A DNA stretch of 64,000 nucleotides from Candidatus Sulfopaludibacter sp. SbA3 (GTDB lineage: Bacteria > Acidobacteriota > Terriglobia > Bryobacterales > Bryobacteraceae). Below are positions 53,298 through 61,016 of this stretch, one piece after another. The DNA lies in the NCBI GenBank assembly GCA_945890485.1, contig CAMDCN010000009.1, positions 217,420 to 281,419 on the forward strand. Reading direction: 5' to 3'. Both the position numbers and the translations under genes were made by a program. Below the pieces are notes generated by a model. The model ran no database searches and was not told where the DNA came from. It saw nothing but the letters and a program-made list of their open reading frames with translations. Within the stretch, counting starts at the first letter, position 1. Each line of letters opens with the position of its first letter.

Positions 53298-54758
53298 TCA
53301 GAGGGCGGTGAGGGTGACGATCACCTCCAGCCCCTGAGGCGCGCGATTCCGCACGGCGATGGACCCTGCACAGGCCTCAATGCAGCTGCGGGCGATGGCA
53401 AGGCCGAGGCCGGCGCCGCCGCTTCGCCGGTCTCGGGAGGCATCGACGCGAAAGAAGGGGGAGAACAGTTGGGGCAGGGCTTCGGCGGGGACTCCGGGAC
53501 CGCAATCGGCCACGGTGATGCGCACTTGGCGGCCTTGTGGGGAAGCGGAGATGGAGATGGGGCCGCTCGAGCCGGCGTAACGGTTGGCGTTCCGAACCAG
53601 GTTGGCGAAGGCGCGATGGAGGTACTCGGGTTCGCCTTGGACTTGCAGCGAGGAGTCGATGTGGACGGCCACCGGGACGTCGCCGGTTCGCTCGGCGTGG
53701 AGCACGCGCTGGATGAGCTCCGCGAGCGGGACGGGACGCAACTGGATGGTTTCCGGGCGCATCTCGGCCTTGGCGAAGGTGATAAGTTCGTCGGTGAGCC
53801 GGGTCATCTGCTCGAGCTCTTCCTGGCAGTCGGCGAGGCGCTGGTGGCGAGCCGGGTCGATGGCGCGTTCCGCGAGGCTGAGGGCTACTTGCATGCGGGC
53901 GATGGGCGACCGGAGTTCGTGAGCGACGCTGGCGAGAAAGCGCTTCTGCGTGCTGGCCTGCGCTTCGAGTTGGGCGGCCATGCGGTTGATAGCGATGCCC
54001 AATTGGCCGATCTCATCGGAGCGGGTGGCTTCGGCGGAGTTCTGGAAATTGCCTTCGGCGATTTGGCCTGTGGCCTTTCGCATGGCTTCTATGGAGCGGG
54101 TGACGCCGCCAACGAAGGGTAGCCAACAGCAGGCGGAGAGGACGAGGGCGATGCCAGCCGCGGCGATCCACTGTTCGAGGGGAAAGAAGAACGGATTGGT
54201 CCAGAAGCCGGTGGAGGCGAGGAGCAAGGTGGCCGGGGTGGGGTTGGCGTGGGGAGGGCCATCGATGAGGATCCGGGTTCCGATCCAGTACTGATACGGG
54301 CCTTCGGTCACCAGCAGGAAGCCCCCGCGGAGAAAGGGGGAGAGCCGCCGGCGTTCGCCGCGTGCTAAGGCTTCATTCCTCCGCGGGCCGCCTTGGCGAT
54401 TCGGGCCCAATTGCAGGCGCGTGGAGACCGGGGCTGGGAGCTCCAACGCGGGCCCCGCCAGCCGTTGCCCGGTTCCCGCGCGGAAGATGACCAGCGTCAC
54501 GCCGTACTCGGCGGAACGCCGTTGCAGGATGCCGTCCCAACTGGTGAGATCGGCATCGCCTAGCTCCGTGGCTAAGTTTCGGCCGGTGGTGAGGAGCCGT
54601 TCCCGTAGCGCGGCGAGGAGGAACGAGCCGAGGTCGTCGTCCAACTGGGAGCGGACGAAGAGCGCGAAGGCTCCCGCGAGCAGAGCGACGTTGAGCAGAG
54701 CGAGGAGCAGGATCTTGGTGCGTAAACGAAGCCCGGCGGGTTGGCCACTCATCATCAC
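53298..54758 (-). CDS. Sensor histidine kinase (CpxA-like)
   Basis: 486 residues. TM1 about 13-35, a periplasmic sensor region of about 160 residues, TM2 about 195-217, HAMP (about 218-270), HisKA with H280 in ASVAHELRSPIARMQVALSL, and HATPase_c with the N box (A-N-L-V-R-N-A-N-R-Y), D-C-G-P-G-V-P and G-G-A-G-L-G-L-A-I-A. The H box with E-L-R-S-P and the layout are close to CpxA. It is encoded after its regulator with a four-base overlap. It probably senses envelope state; the periplasmic part has no named domain. Confidence 0.88.
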   Translation of the reverse strand: MMMSGQPAGLRLRTKILLLALLNVALLAGAFALFVRSQLDDDLGSFLLAALRERLLTTGRNLATELGDADLTSWDGILQRRSAEYGVTLVIFRAGTGQRLAGPALELPAPVSTRLQLGPNRQGGPRRNEALARGERRRLSPFLRGGFLLVTEGPYQYWIGTRILIDGPPHANPTPATLLLASTGFWTNPFFFPLEQWIAAAGIALVLSACCWLPFVGGVTRSIEAMRKATGQIAEGNFQNSAEATRSDEIGQLGIAINRMAAQLEAQASTQKRFLASVAHELRSPIARMQVALSLAERAIDPARHQRLADCQEELEQMTRLTDELITFAKAEMRPETIQLRPVPLAELIQRVLHAERTGDVPVAVHIDSSLQVQGEPEYLHRAFANLVRNANRYAGSSGPISISASPQGRQVRITVADCGPGVPAEALPQLFSPFFRVDASRDRRSGGAGLGLAIARSCIEACAGSIAVRNRAPQGLEVIVTLTAL

Positions 54759-55495
54759 TCGCTGGCGCTGTCCGGGGCTGGCTTGCGCATGCGATAGCCG
54801 GCGCCCCGGACGGTTTCGATGTAGCGTGGCGCCTTGGGATCGTCGCCGAGTTTCTTTCTCAGCGAGGAGACATGCATGTCGATGGAGCGATCGAAGGCGT
54901 CGAAATCGCGGTCCGCATTTTCGAGCAGGAGCTGTTCGCGGGTTTTGACGCGGCCGGCCGCGCGGGCGAGCGTGAGGAGGAGCCCGAATTCGATGGAGGT
55001 CAACTTCAAGGTCCTGCCGCCCAGGGAGACCAGGCGGGCTTCGGGGTCCAGCCAGAGGTCTCCGACCGCAACGGGCGACTGGCGGGCGTGTTCCTCTAGG
55101 CGGGCGGTGAGGATCGACCGGCGCAGGACGGCGCGCAGGCGGGCCAGGAGTTCGCGCGGGGAGAAGGTTTTGGGCAGGTAGTCATCGGCGCCGATTTCGA
55201 GCCCGGCGACGCGATCCGGCTCGTCGCCGAGGGCGGAGAGCATGAGGACGGGAACGGTGGATTGGGTGCGGAGTTCGCGCAGGAGATCGAAGCCGTTGAG
55301 GCCGGGCAGCATGACATCGAGGATGATGGCGGAGTAGGTGCCGTTAGTGGCCGCGGCGAGACCTGCGCGGCCATCGTGAACGAGATCGATGGAGTAGCCG
55401 AGGGGTTCGAGATAGGCCTGGAGGAGTTGGGAGTATTTGATGTCGTCGTCGACGATCAGGAGTCTCGTGATGCTAGCGAAGCCCACAGCGATCAT
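54755..55495 (-). CDS. OmpR-family response regulator (CpxR-like)
   Basis: 246 residues. In the receiver domain, D16-D17-D18 and D60 (I-I-L-D-V-M-L-P-G) form the phosphorylation site and K109 lies in L-P-K-T-F. Most relatives have K-P-F, so Thr replaces the conserved cis-Pro. The C-terminal winged helix (about 150-240) ends V-R-G-A-G-Y-R-M. It is paired with the CpxA-like kinase. Its upstream region has spaced TTTAC repeats that resemble a CpxR box, suggesting autoregulation. Confidence 0.9.
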   Translation of the reverse strand: MIAVGFASITRLLIVDDDIKYSQLLQAYLEPLGYSIDLVHDGRAGLAAATNGTYSAIILDVMLPGLNGFDLLRELRTQSTVPVLMLSALGDEPDRVAGLEIGADDYLPKTFSPRELLARLRAVLRRSILTARLEEHARQSPVAVGDLWLDPEARLVSLGGRTLKLTSIEFGLLLTLARAAGRVKTREQLLLENADRDFDAFDRSIDMHVSSLRKKLGDDPKAPRYIETVRGAGYRMRKPAPDSASE

Positions 55496-55527
55496 GGTAC
55501 CGCGCAGGTTCTTCGAGGTCGCGTAAC

Positions 55528-55576
55528 TTTACAGAACCTTTACGTTGCGGCGCGGTTTCGGACGGGTGGTCTTTAC
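55528..55576. promoter_or_regulatory. Candidate CpxR-box-like repeats
   Basis: TTTAC at 55528-55532 and 55539-55543 (6-base spacer; on the other strand GTAAA-N6-GTAAA, the CpxR consensus layout) and a third TTTAC at 55572-55576, 33 bases further, three helical turns. They lie between the divergent response-regulator gene and the alpha/beta hydrolase gene. Confidence 0.5.
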
Positions 55577-55607
55577 AATTCGATGGAAGCATGGAGGTCA
55601 GGAACCT

Positions 55608-56672
55608 ATGCAACCAGACACAGTTTTCATGAGAATGTCCCCAGGCCGGAGGCTTCACGCCGGCGCGATGCGATTCGGCTGGGGCCTGCTGCTCGGCTTG
55701 GCGCTTGCTCCGGGGTTGCTCTTCGCGCAAGCGCCAGAACGGGCGGTGAAGATCTCTCGCATGGGGATGCTGTATGCGGGTGGACGCGAAATCAGTACCT
55801 CCACGCAGCGGGGCGGGGCGCAGACACAGTGGGCGGAGCAGGCGCTGGTGCACTATCTGTTTCCCGAGAACATTACGTATCCGCACCCGATCGTGATGGT
55901 TCCCGGCTTAGGGTTGACGTCGTATCTCTATCTCGGAACTCCAGATCAGCGGCCCGGTTGGGCGCAGACCTTCGCTTCCGAGGGCTTTGCCGTCTTCGTC
56001 TTTGATGAGCCGAATAACGCGGTTTCCGGGTTCAATGTCGGCCCCTTCGCCGCGGCAAGGAGCGGGGAAACGGATCCGCGACAGATGCCGCAATTCACCC
56101 TGTGGTCCAACGAGTCCGTCTGGAGGAATTGGGGGATTGGTCCGGAGAGTGGCGTCTTCTTTGAGGATTCGAAGTATCCGAAGGATATTGTTCAGTTGCA
56201 GCGTTCGATGACGCCAGTGTTCGGTGACGGCACGGGTGGTCGATTCGGCTTTGAGACCAAGGCGGCCGCGTTGATTGATTTGCTGCAGCGGACGGGACCG
56301 GCCGTTTTGGTGTTGCACTCGGCGGCCGGTATGACGGGGTTTGAAGCCGCGAGGAGGCGTCCTGATTTAGTGAAGGGCATTGTGGTGGTGGAACCGGTGG
56401 GATGCCCGGAGGAGGCGGCCGATGTGATCCGGATGTTGGGCGGTGGCGAGAAGTTCTTCTATGGGGTGTTTGGCGATCATTTTGAAGTACGGGGCATGCA
56501 GGGCAGGTTGGATGCCTGCGAGGAGACGGCGCGGCTTGCCGCGGCCGCCGGGGCGCGAGCCAGTGTGACGTGGCTGCCTAGGGAGGGGATCCGCGGGAAC
56601 ACACACCTGTTGATGCAGGACACGAACAGCGACGATATCGCCATGCGGATAGTACGTTTCATTCGGCCTTAG
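55608..56672 (+). CDS. Exported alpha/beta hydrolase (esterase/lipase-like)
   Basis: 354 residues from ATG 55608; ATG 55668 (MRFGWGLLLGLALAPGLLFA) would give a cleaner signal peptide. Marks of the fold: I-V-M-V-P-G-L-G-L-T-S (oxyanion region, about 95-105), the nucleophile elbow L-V-L-H-S238-A-A-G, then a Val-rich strand V-V-V-E-P-V-G and a C-terminal N-T-H (candidate catalytic His). Substrate unknown. It is divergent from the CpxR-like gene across a shared regulatory region, so it may be a target of that system. Confidence 0.75.
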   Translation: MQPDTVFMRMSPGRRLHAGAMRFGWGLLLGLALAPGLLFAQAPERAVKISRMGMLYAGGREISTSTQRGGAQTQWAEQALVHYLFPENITYPHPIVMVPGLGLTSYLYLGTPDQRPGWAQTFASEGFAVFVFDEPNNAVSGFNVGPFAAARSGETDPRQMPQFTLWSNESVWRNWGIGPESGVFFEDSKYPKDIVQLQRSMTPVFGDGTGGRFGFETKAAALIDLLQRTGPAVLVLHSAAGMTGFEAARRRPDLVKGIVVVEPVGCPEEAADVIRMLGGGEKFFYGVFGDHFEVRGMQGRLDACEETARLAAAAGARASVTWLPREGIRGNTHLLMQDTNSDDIAMRIVRFIRP

Positions 56673-56795
56673 CGCGGTGCCCCGGAGAGTCCGGAGAAGG
56701 GAGTTCGGCGTGGTAATCGTTCGCGGCGAACTCTCTTCTTGCTAGTGCCGCCAAACGGTATTCTCGAAGAAGCGCTTTGTCGCCGGGGTGTCGAC

Positions 56796-57713
56796 TTGGA
56801 ATGGCTTAATTATCATCACTTACTATACTTCTGGGTTGTCGCCAAGGACGGCAGCATCGCTCGGGCTTGCGAGCGGCTGCATTTGGCGCAGCCTACGATC
56901 AGCGGACAACTCAAACAGCTCGAAGAGACTCTTGGTGAGAAACTCTTCGTCAAGGCCGGGCGTGGGCTGGCCCTCACCGATGTCGGCCGGACGGTGTTCC
57001 AGTACGCCGAGGAGATCTTCGGCCTGGGCGCGGAGCTGCAGGACGTCCTCAAAGGCCGGCCGCGAGGACGGCCTATTCGCCTCGTTGTCGGGGTCTCTGA
57101 CCTCGTGCCGAAGCTGATCGCCTATCGGATCCTGCAACCGGCCCTGGCGCTCGGCGAGCCGGTGCAGTTGATTTGCGAAGAGGATACTACGGAGCGGCTG
57201 CTGGCCGAACTCGCCGACCATCGCCTGGATATGGTGCTGGCCGATGAACCCATCACCGGCATGGCTCGAACCAAAGCGTTCAACCATCTGCTGGGTACCT
57301 GCGGCGTTACGCTGTTCGGCACGACTCAATTGGCCAAACAGTTCCGGAAAGGCTTTCCCGGCAGTCTGAACGGTGCGCCGTTTCTGCTGCCCGCCAAGGG
57401 CTCCGGACTGCGGCGGGCGCTCGACCGCTGGCTGGAGGAACAGCACATCCGCCCACTGATCGCGGGAGAGTTCAAAGACAGCGCGCTGCTCAAAGCCTTT
57501 GGGCAGGCTGGCGTGGGGCTGTTCGCCGGGCCCACCGCCATCGAGGACGAGATCCGCAGCCACTACCGTGTTGTCGTCGTGGGACGGGCGCCCAGCGTGA
57601 CCGAAAGCTTCTATGCGATTTCGGTGGAGCGGCGCGTGAAGCATCCCGCGGTGGCGGCGATTTGCGAGGCGGCGCGCGGGCAGTTGTTCGCCACTCCCGA
57701 TTCATCGTTTTAA
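56796..57713 (+). CDS. nhaR: NhaR-type LysR regulator
   Basis: About 305 residues from TTG 56796 (LEWLNYHHLLYFWVVAKDGS), which fits the family start; an in-frame ATG 19 codons earlier is the alternative. The HTH is S-I-A-R-A-C-E-R-L-H-L-A-Q-P-T-I-S-G-Q-L-K-Q-L-E. The effector domain has G-V-S-D-L-V-P-K-L and a C-terminal S-V-E-R-R-V-K-H-P-A-V. It is very like E. coli NhaR (NYNHLYYFW start, GEFDDAALMKAFG against GEFKDSALLKAFG). NhaR activates Na+/H+ antiporter and biofilm genes; no nhaA is in the window. Confidence 0.85.
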   Translation: MEWLNYHHLLYFWVVAKDGSIARACERLHLAQPTISGQLKQLEETLGEKLFVKAGRGLALTDVGRTVFQYAEEIFGLGAELQDVLKGRPRGRPIRLVVGVSDLVPKLIAYRILQPALALGEPVQLICEEDTTERLLAELADHRLDMVLADEPITGMARTKAFNHLLGTCGVTLFGTTQLAKQFRKGFPGSLNGAPFLLPAKGSGLRRALDRWLEEQHIRPLIAGEFKDSALLKAFGQAGVGLFAGPTAIEDEIRSHYRVVVVGRAPSVTESFYAISVERRVKHPAVAAICEAARGQLFATPDSSF

Positions 57714-57814
57714 CCGATTCGACGAGCCGAAAACATCTATTAGACACAAGAATGGCTTCGCTTTAGTCTGAGTTCAGTGGGACACAAACACCCACCGAAT
57801 AAGGAGAAAGCACC

Positions 57815-58264
57815 ATGAAAATCAGTATGCGGTTGTGTGGCGTTCTGCTCCTGGCAGCGTCATCGGCGTTGGCCCTGGACAAGGAGATCGCCGGGAAGAT
57901 GATGGAGGCCTCGCAGCGCCTGGAGACCGACGCCAGGGCGATCAGCGTGGCGTTGAAATCGAAGAACGCAGCGGTGGATGAGGTTCACAAGCGCTTGGCG
58001 CAGATGGACGCCGATATGGCGAAGCTGCAGGAAAGCGTCAGCGAGGTGGAGGCCAGCGAGCTGGAGATGAGCGCCCGGGACAAGCGGGACTGGGAGTTGC
58101 TGAAGACCAAGGTGAAGCTGTTGGAGGTGTTCCACACCAACAAGAAGGCCCTGGCGGCTGAGGACGTGATGAAGAACCGGACCATGATCCGGGCTCACGC
58201 CGACGGAGTGGCCTTGCGGGCGATGAAGCTGCGGCAGACGGCCGCGGGTTTGCAGAAGTCGTAG
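57815..58264 (+). CDS. Small exported coiled-coil protein
   Basis: 149 residues with signal peptide (MKISMRLCGVLLLAASSALA) and AAGGAGAAAGCACC before the ATG. The mature part is almost all charged helix (VHKRLAQMDADMAKLQESVS, then LELSA-type heptads), with no Cys or domain match. It is probably a periplasmic helical protein. The next gene begins 6 bases after its stop, and both may be one transcript. Function unknown. Confidence 0.7.
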   Translation: MKISMRLCGVLLLAASSALALDKEIAGKMMEASQRLETDARAISVALKSKNAAVDEVHKRLAQMDADMAKLQESVSEVEASELEMSARDKRDWELLKTKVKLLEVFHTNKKALAAEDVMKNRTMIRAHADGVALRAMKLRQTAAGLQKS

Positions 58265-58270
58265 CGACGG

Positions 58271-58954
58271 ATGCGACCGCTTGGATCCTTGGTCGTGCTG
58301 GCGACGGGGTTGGCGAATGGGCAACAGGCCATCGTGAACATGCCGTCGGCGGACGTTACTCCGAAAGGAAGGCACTTTGTGATGCATGAGACGCAGGCCC
58401 GGGGGTGGGGACCGGGCCGGTCTTGGTCGGGGACGAACTTCTACGCTTACGGCGTGGGACGGTCGACGGAGTTAGCGGTGACGAGTTATAACGGCGGAGC
58501 GCCGCTGGCACGTACCTTTTCGACAGGCGTGGGGTTCAAGAGCGCTCCGCAGTTGTGGAGGGAGTCGCGGCCGAAGCTGGAGGCCAAGTTAACGGTGGGG
58601 CAGATGATGATTCTGAACCACCGGGGGAGCGGGCTGGGCAGTTTTACCTACAGTCACGGAAGCTTCCGGATTCCGCGGTTGGCGACGCGAATCTCCGCCG
58701 GCGGCTGGGCTGGGACGCGTCAACTGTTTGAGCGCAATACGGGCGGAGCGCTCTTGGGGGCGGAGCACCCGTTGAGCAAGCGATGGGTGTTGCTTGGGGA
58801 GTGGTTTTCCGGCCGTCACGATTTTGGGTATGCAATCCCGGGTGTGTTGTTTCACCCGGACAAGCGACAAATGATCGTGGTGGGTTGGAAGATTCCGACG
58901 GGCGCGCCGGATGGAAAGTCGGCCTTGGTGTTGGAGTACGGGATAACGTTTTGA
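58271..58954 (+). CDS. Exported protein, possible beta-barrel, unknown
   Basis: 227 residues. A short signal (MRPLGSLVVLATGLANGQQA) is followed by sequence rich in aromatic, Gly and Arg residues, with alternating polar and non-polar stretches (VMHETQARGWGPGRSW, IPGVLFHPDKRQMIVVGWKI) and a C-terminal Phe (L-E-Y-G-I-T-F). These are signs of an outer-membrane barrel, but no family is recognised. It follows the coiled-coil gene closely. Confidence 0.6.
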   Translation: MRPLGSLVVLATGLANGQQAIVNMPSADVTPKGRHFVMHETQARGWGPGRSWSGTNFYAYGVGRSTELAVTSYNGGAPLARTFSTGVGFKSAPQLWRESRPKLEAKLTVGQMMILNHRGSGLGSFTYSHGSFRIPRLATRISAGGWAGTRQLFERNTGGALLGAEHPLSKRWVLLGEWFSGRHDFGYAIPGVLFHPDKRQMIVVGWKIPTGAPDGKSALVLEYGITF

Positions 58955-58968
58955 GGCAAGGAGAGGAG

Positions 58969-59190
58969 ATGAAAAAGAAGAGTCAAACGGCGAAGGCCGC
59001 ACCGTTAGCGGGTGGGCCGGTGCAGGCGCCTGATGCCGCGGTGGCGGAGCGTGCATATCTTTTGTGGGAGGGCGAAGGGCGCCCCGCCGGCGCGGAGCTG
59101 CGGCATTGGCTGCAGGCGGAGGAAGAGGTTGGGCGGGAACGCGGACTCCACTCCACGGCGCTGCGTGAGCACGAAGTAGGCATTCCCTAA
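58969..59190 (+). CDS. DUF2934-like small protein
   Basis: 73 residues from ATG 58969, with AGGAGAGGAG just upstream; the frame extends further upstream but without a better start. The core A-E-R-A-Y-L-L-W-E-G-E-G-R-P-A-G-A-E-L-R-H-W-L-Q-A-E is the DUF2934 pattern (short bacterial proteins, unknown role). The N-terminal KKKSQTAKAA tail is basic. It ends 41 bases before the convergent Rnk-like gene. Confidence 0.75.
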   Translation: MKKKSQTAKAAPLAGGPVQAPDAAVAERAYLLWEGEGRPAGAELRHWLQAEEEVGRERGLHSTALREHEVGIP

Positions 59191-59231
59191 AGGGTTGTGT
59201 CGTGAGCCCGACCACGGGTCGGTGGCGGGAA

Positions 59232-59636
59232 TCAGCGGGTGGCGAGGGAGGTTTGCGGGTGGAGAACGTCGTGTATTTTGAGGCGGCGCATGCCTTTCGG
59301 AACGGGCCATTCGACAACTTCGCCGGTGCGGTAGCCAAGGATGGCGGTGCCCACGGGGGCGAGGATCGAGATGTCGATTTCCGAGCGGCTTTGGTTGGGG
59401 AGAACGAGGCGGTAATGCATGCGTTCGCCGGAGTCGAGGTCTTCGAGATGGACTTCAGCGTTCAAGGTGACGACCGAGGGCGGGATGGCCTCTTCGTCGA
59501 CGACCTCCGCGCGGTCGAGTTCCTGCTCCAGGCGTTCGAGGTTCTCGATGGGGAGGGCATTGCCGGCGCGTAGGGCGGCGACCAGACGGCCGATACGGCC
59601 GGCGTCGATTTTGGTGATGTAGATACGATCTCTCAT
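59232..59636 (-). CDS. Rnk/GreA-GreB-like C-terminal domain protein
   Basis: 134 residues from ATG 59636. The short N-terminal helical part (I-E-N-L-E-R-L-E-Q-E-L-D-R-A-E-V-V) and the C-terminal FKBP-like fold (S-I-L-A-P-V-G-T-A-I-L-G-Y-R-T-G-E-V-V-E-W-P-V-P) match Rnk, the regulator of nucleoside diphosphate kinase. Rnk binds RNA polymerase in the secondary channel region and affects nucleotide pools or alginate in other bacteria. A sigma-54-type promoter is visible 54 bases upstream. Confidence 0.8.
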   Translation of the reverse strand: MRDRIYITKIDAGRIGRLVAALRAGNALPIENLERLEQELDRAEVVDEEAIPPSVVTLNAEVHLEDLDSGERMHYRLVLPNQSRSEIDISILAPVGTAILGYRTGEVVEWPVPKGMRRLKIHDVLHPQTSLATR

Positions 59637-59689
59637 GGCAAACTTCCTGTTTCCGGGCGCACTCCGGGAGCGCCTCACAACAACGAGGA

Positions 59690-59704
59690 GCAATTGGGGT
59701 GCCA
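59690..59704 (-). promoter_or_regulatory. Candidate sigma-54 promoter of the Rnk-like gene
   Basis: On the minus strand TGGCAC (59704-59699), five bases, TTGC (59693-59690): an exact match to the -24/-12 consensus TGGCAC-N5-TTGC. Transcription would start about 12 bases further, leaving a leader of about 40 bases before ATG 59636. Confidence 0.55.
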
Positions 59705-59821
59705 GGACGGAAGTGGTTGATTTGATTGCCGAAGTTTCTGGGGGCGGGGCGATTGCCGGACGAAAGGGGGCGGGGCTGGATGAAATGAGCCACTGTCTCG
59801 CGCTGGCAGCGTGATTGCGAT

Positions 59822-60544
59822 CTACCGACGGATCTTGGGAGACAACGCGCCGGTTCCCGGTACTTTTTGACGCCGCCGCCAGAACCATGTCCCTGCCAGT
59901 AGTGCGGCGCCGACGCCGGCTACGGGCCACCAATTGGTTGGCAACTCCTCCAGCGTCCACTTCAGCAGCACTTCGTCGCTGGCCGCGTCTCCGTTGGGGC
60001 TGGGGCTTACTGAAAACGTTATTGCTTCGCCCGCCGCGAGGCGCTCGGTGCTTTCATGGCTCCAGCGGGAACCAAAGTGCTTTGGTAGGAAGTGGCTTGC
60101 GAGTATCCGATTGTCCGGACCCAACAACCGGCACTCGGAGCCGCCAAAGGCTAACGCGCCGGTTCTGGCGTGTAGCCGTAGGTGATACTTGCCGCTGGCC
60201 GGAGCCACAAACCGCAGCGCTGCATAACAGTACTCGGCGAGATACACGGCGGCAGGAACCATGCGCAGATATCCGGCCTCCCAAACGTCCCCATCCTCGA
60301 CGCGATCGCGGTCCACTCGGCAGACCACCGGATACTCTCCCGACTCGGGTGTCGGTAACAGGCAAGGCATGCCCCACCGGACCACACTCGCCGCCGCTGG
60401 CCGGAACCGGCCTGACCGATCCATCGACCCATAGCGCCAGGAACCTCGCGGAGTAACTTGGGCCTGAAAGTCCCGGAACGCGTCGTGAATCAGAGAACAC
60501 CTCGGTAAGGCATAGTATACTGAGTGCCAAATGGCAGACTCCAA
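59822..60544 (-). CDS. Membrane-anchored protein of unknown function
   Basis: 240 residues. A single C-terminal membrane helix (W-W-P-V-A-G-V-G-A-A-L-L-A-G-T-W-F-W) is followed by RRRQK, so the N-terminal part could be outside or in the periplasm with a short basic tail inside. There is no N-terminal signal. The start ATG 60544 overlaps the divergent ECF gene start by 14 bases, so a later start is possible. The middle has A-A-L-R-F-V-A-P-A-S-G-K-Y-H-L-R-L-H-A, like a jelly-roll strand pair. Its position beside the ECF gene suggests a sensing role, which is inference. Confidence 0.55.
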   Translation of the reverse strand: MESAIWHSVYYALPRCSLIHDAFRDFQAQVTPRGSWRYGSMDRSGRFRPAAASVVRWGMPCLLPTPESGEYPVVCRVDRDRVEDGDVWEAGYLRMVPAAVYLAEYCYAALRFVAPASGKYHLRLHARTGALAFGGSECRLLGPDNRILASHFLPKHFGSRWSHESTERLAAGEAITFSVSPSPNGDAASDEVLLKWTLEELPTNWWPVAGVGAALLAGTWFWRRRQKVPGTGALSPKIRR

Positions 60545-61016
60545 GTGGGCTTCTCTTTCTGAAAAGAGTTACTTTGAGCTGCGCCGTTTGGCCGCCCGGT
60601 TGATGCAGAAGGAGTACCGGGTGGTGACGCTCAGCGCGACCGCCCTATTGCATGAGGCGTTGTTGCGCTGGAGCCCGGCGCAGGATCAGAAGATTCTGCC
60701 GCTCATCATGCGCCACGTGCTGATTGACTATGCGCGGCGACGAACTGTATTGCAGAAGCATTTGGATGGGCAATTACAGGACACCTCGGCGACGATGCAT
60801 CCGGCCGACCGACTGACCGTGCAACAGGCTGTCGAGAAGCTGGCAAAACTGGACCAGAGGCAGGCTGCGGTGGTGGAGCTTCGAGTTACCGCCGGGCTAT
60901 CGCTCGAAGAGATCAGTCTGCGCCTTGGGTGTTCGGTCCGCACCGCGCAGCGCGACTGGATGACGGCTCGCCGATGGCTGCAGCGAGAGCTTTCGGCCAG
61001 ATCGCTACCGCGATGA
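60531..61016 (+). CDS. ECF-type sigma factor (TIGR02999-like)
   Basis: 161 residues. Region 2: Y-F-E-L-R-R-L-A-A-R-L-M-Q-K-E ... R-H-V-L-I-D-Y-A-R-R-R; region 4: L-S-L-E-E-I-S-L-R-L-G-C-S-V-R-T-A-Q-R-D-W. This is the ECF group frequent in Acidobacteria and Planctomycetes that is often next to Ser/Thr kinases. Its stop overlaps the kinase start (ATGA). A TATACT lies 9 bases before the ATG, so the transcript could be nearly leaderless. Confidence 0.85.
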   Translation: MADSKWASLSEKSYFELRRLAARLMQKEYRVVTLSATALLHEALLRWSPAQDQKILPLIMRHVLIDYARRRTVLQKHLDGQLQDTSATMHPADRLTVQQAVEKLAKLDQRQAAVVELRVTAGLSLEEISLRLGCSVRTAQRDWMTARRWLQRELSARSLPR

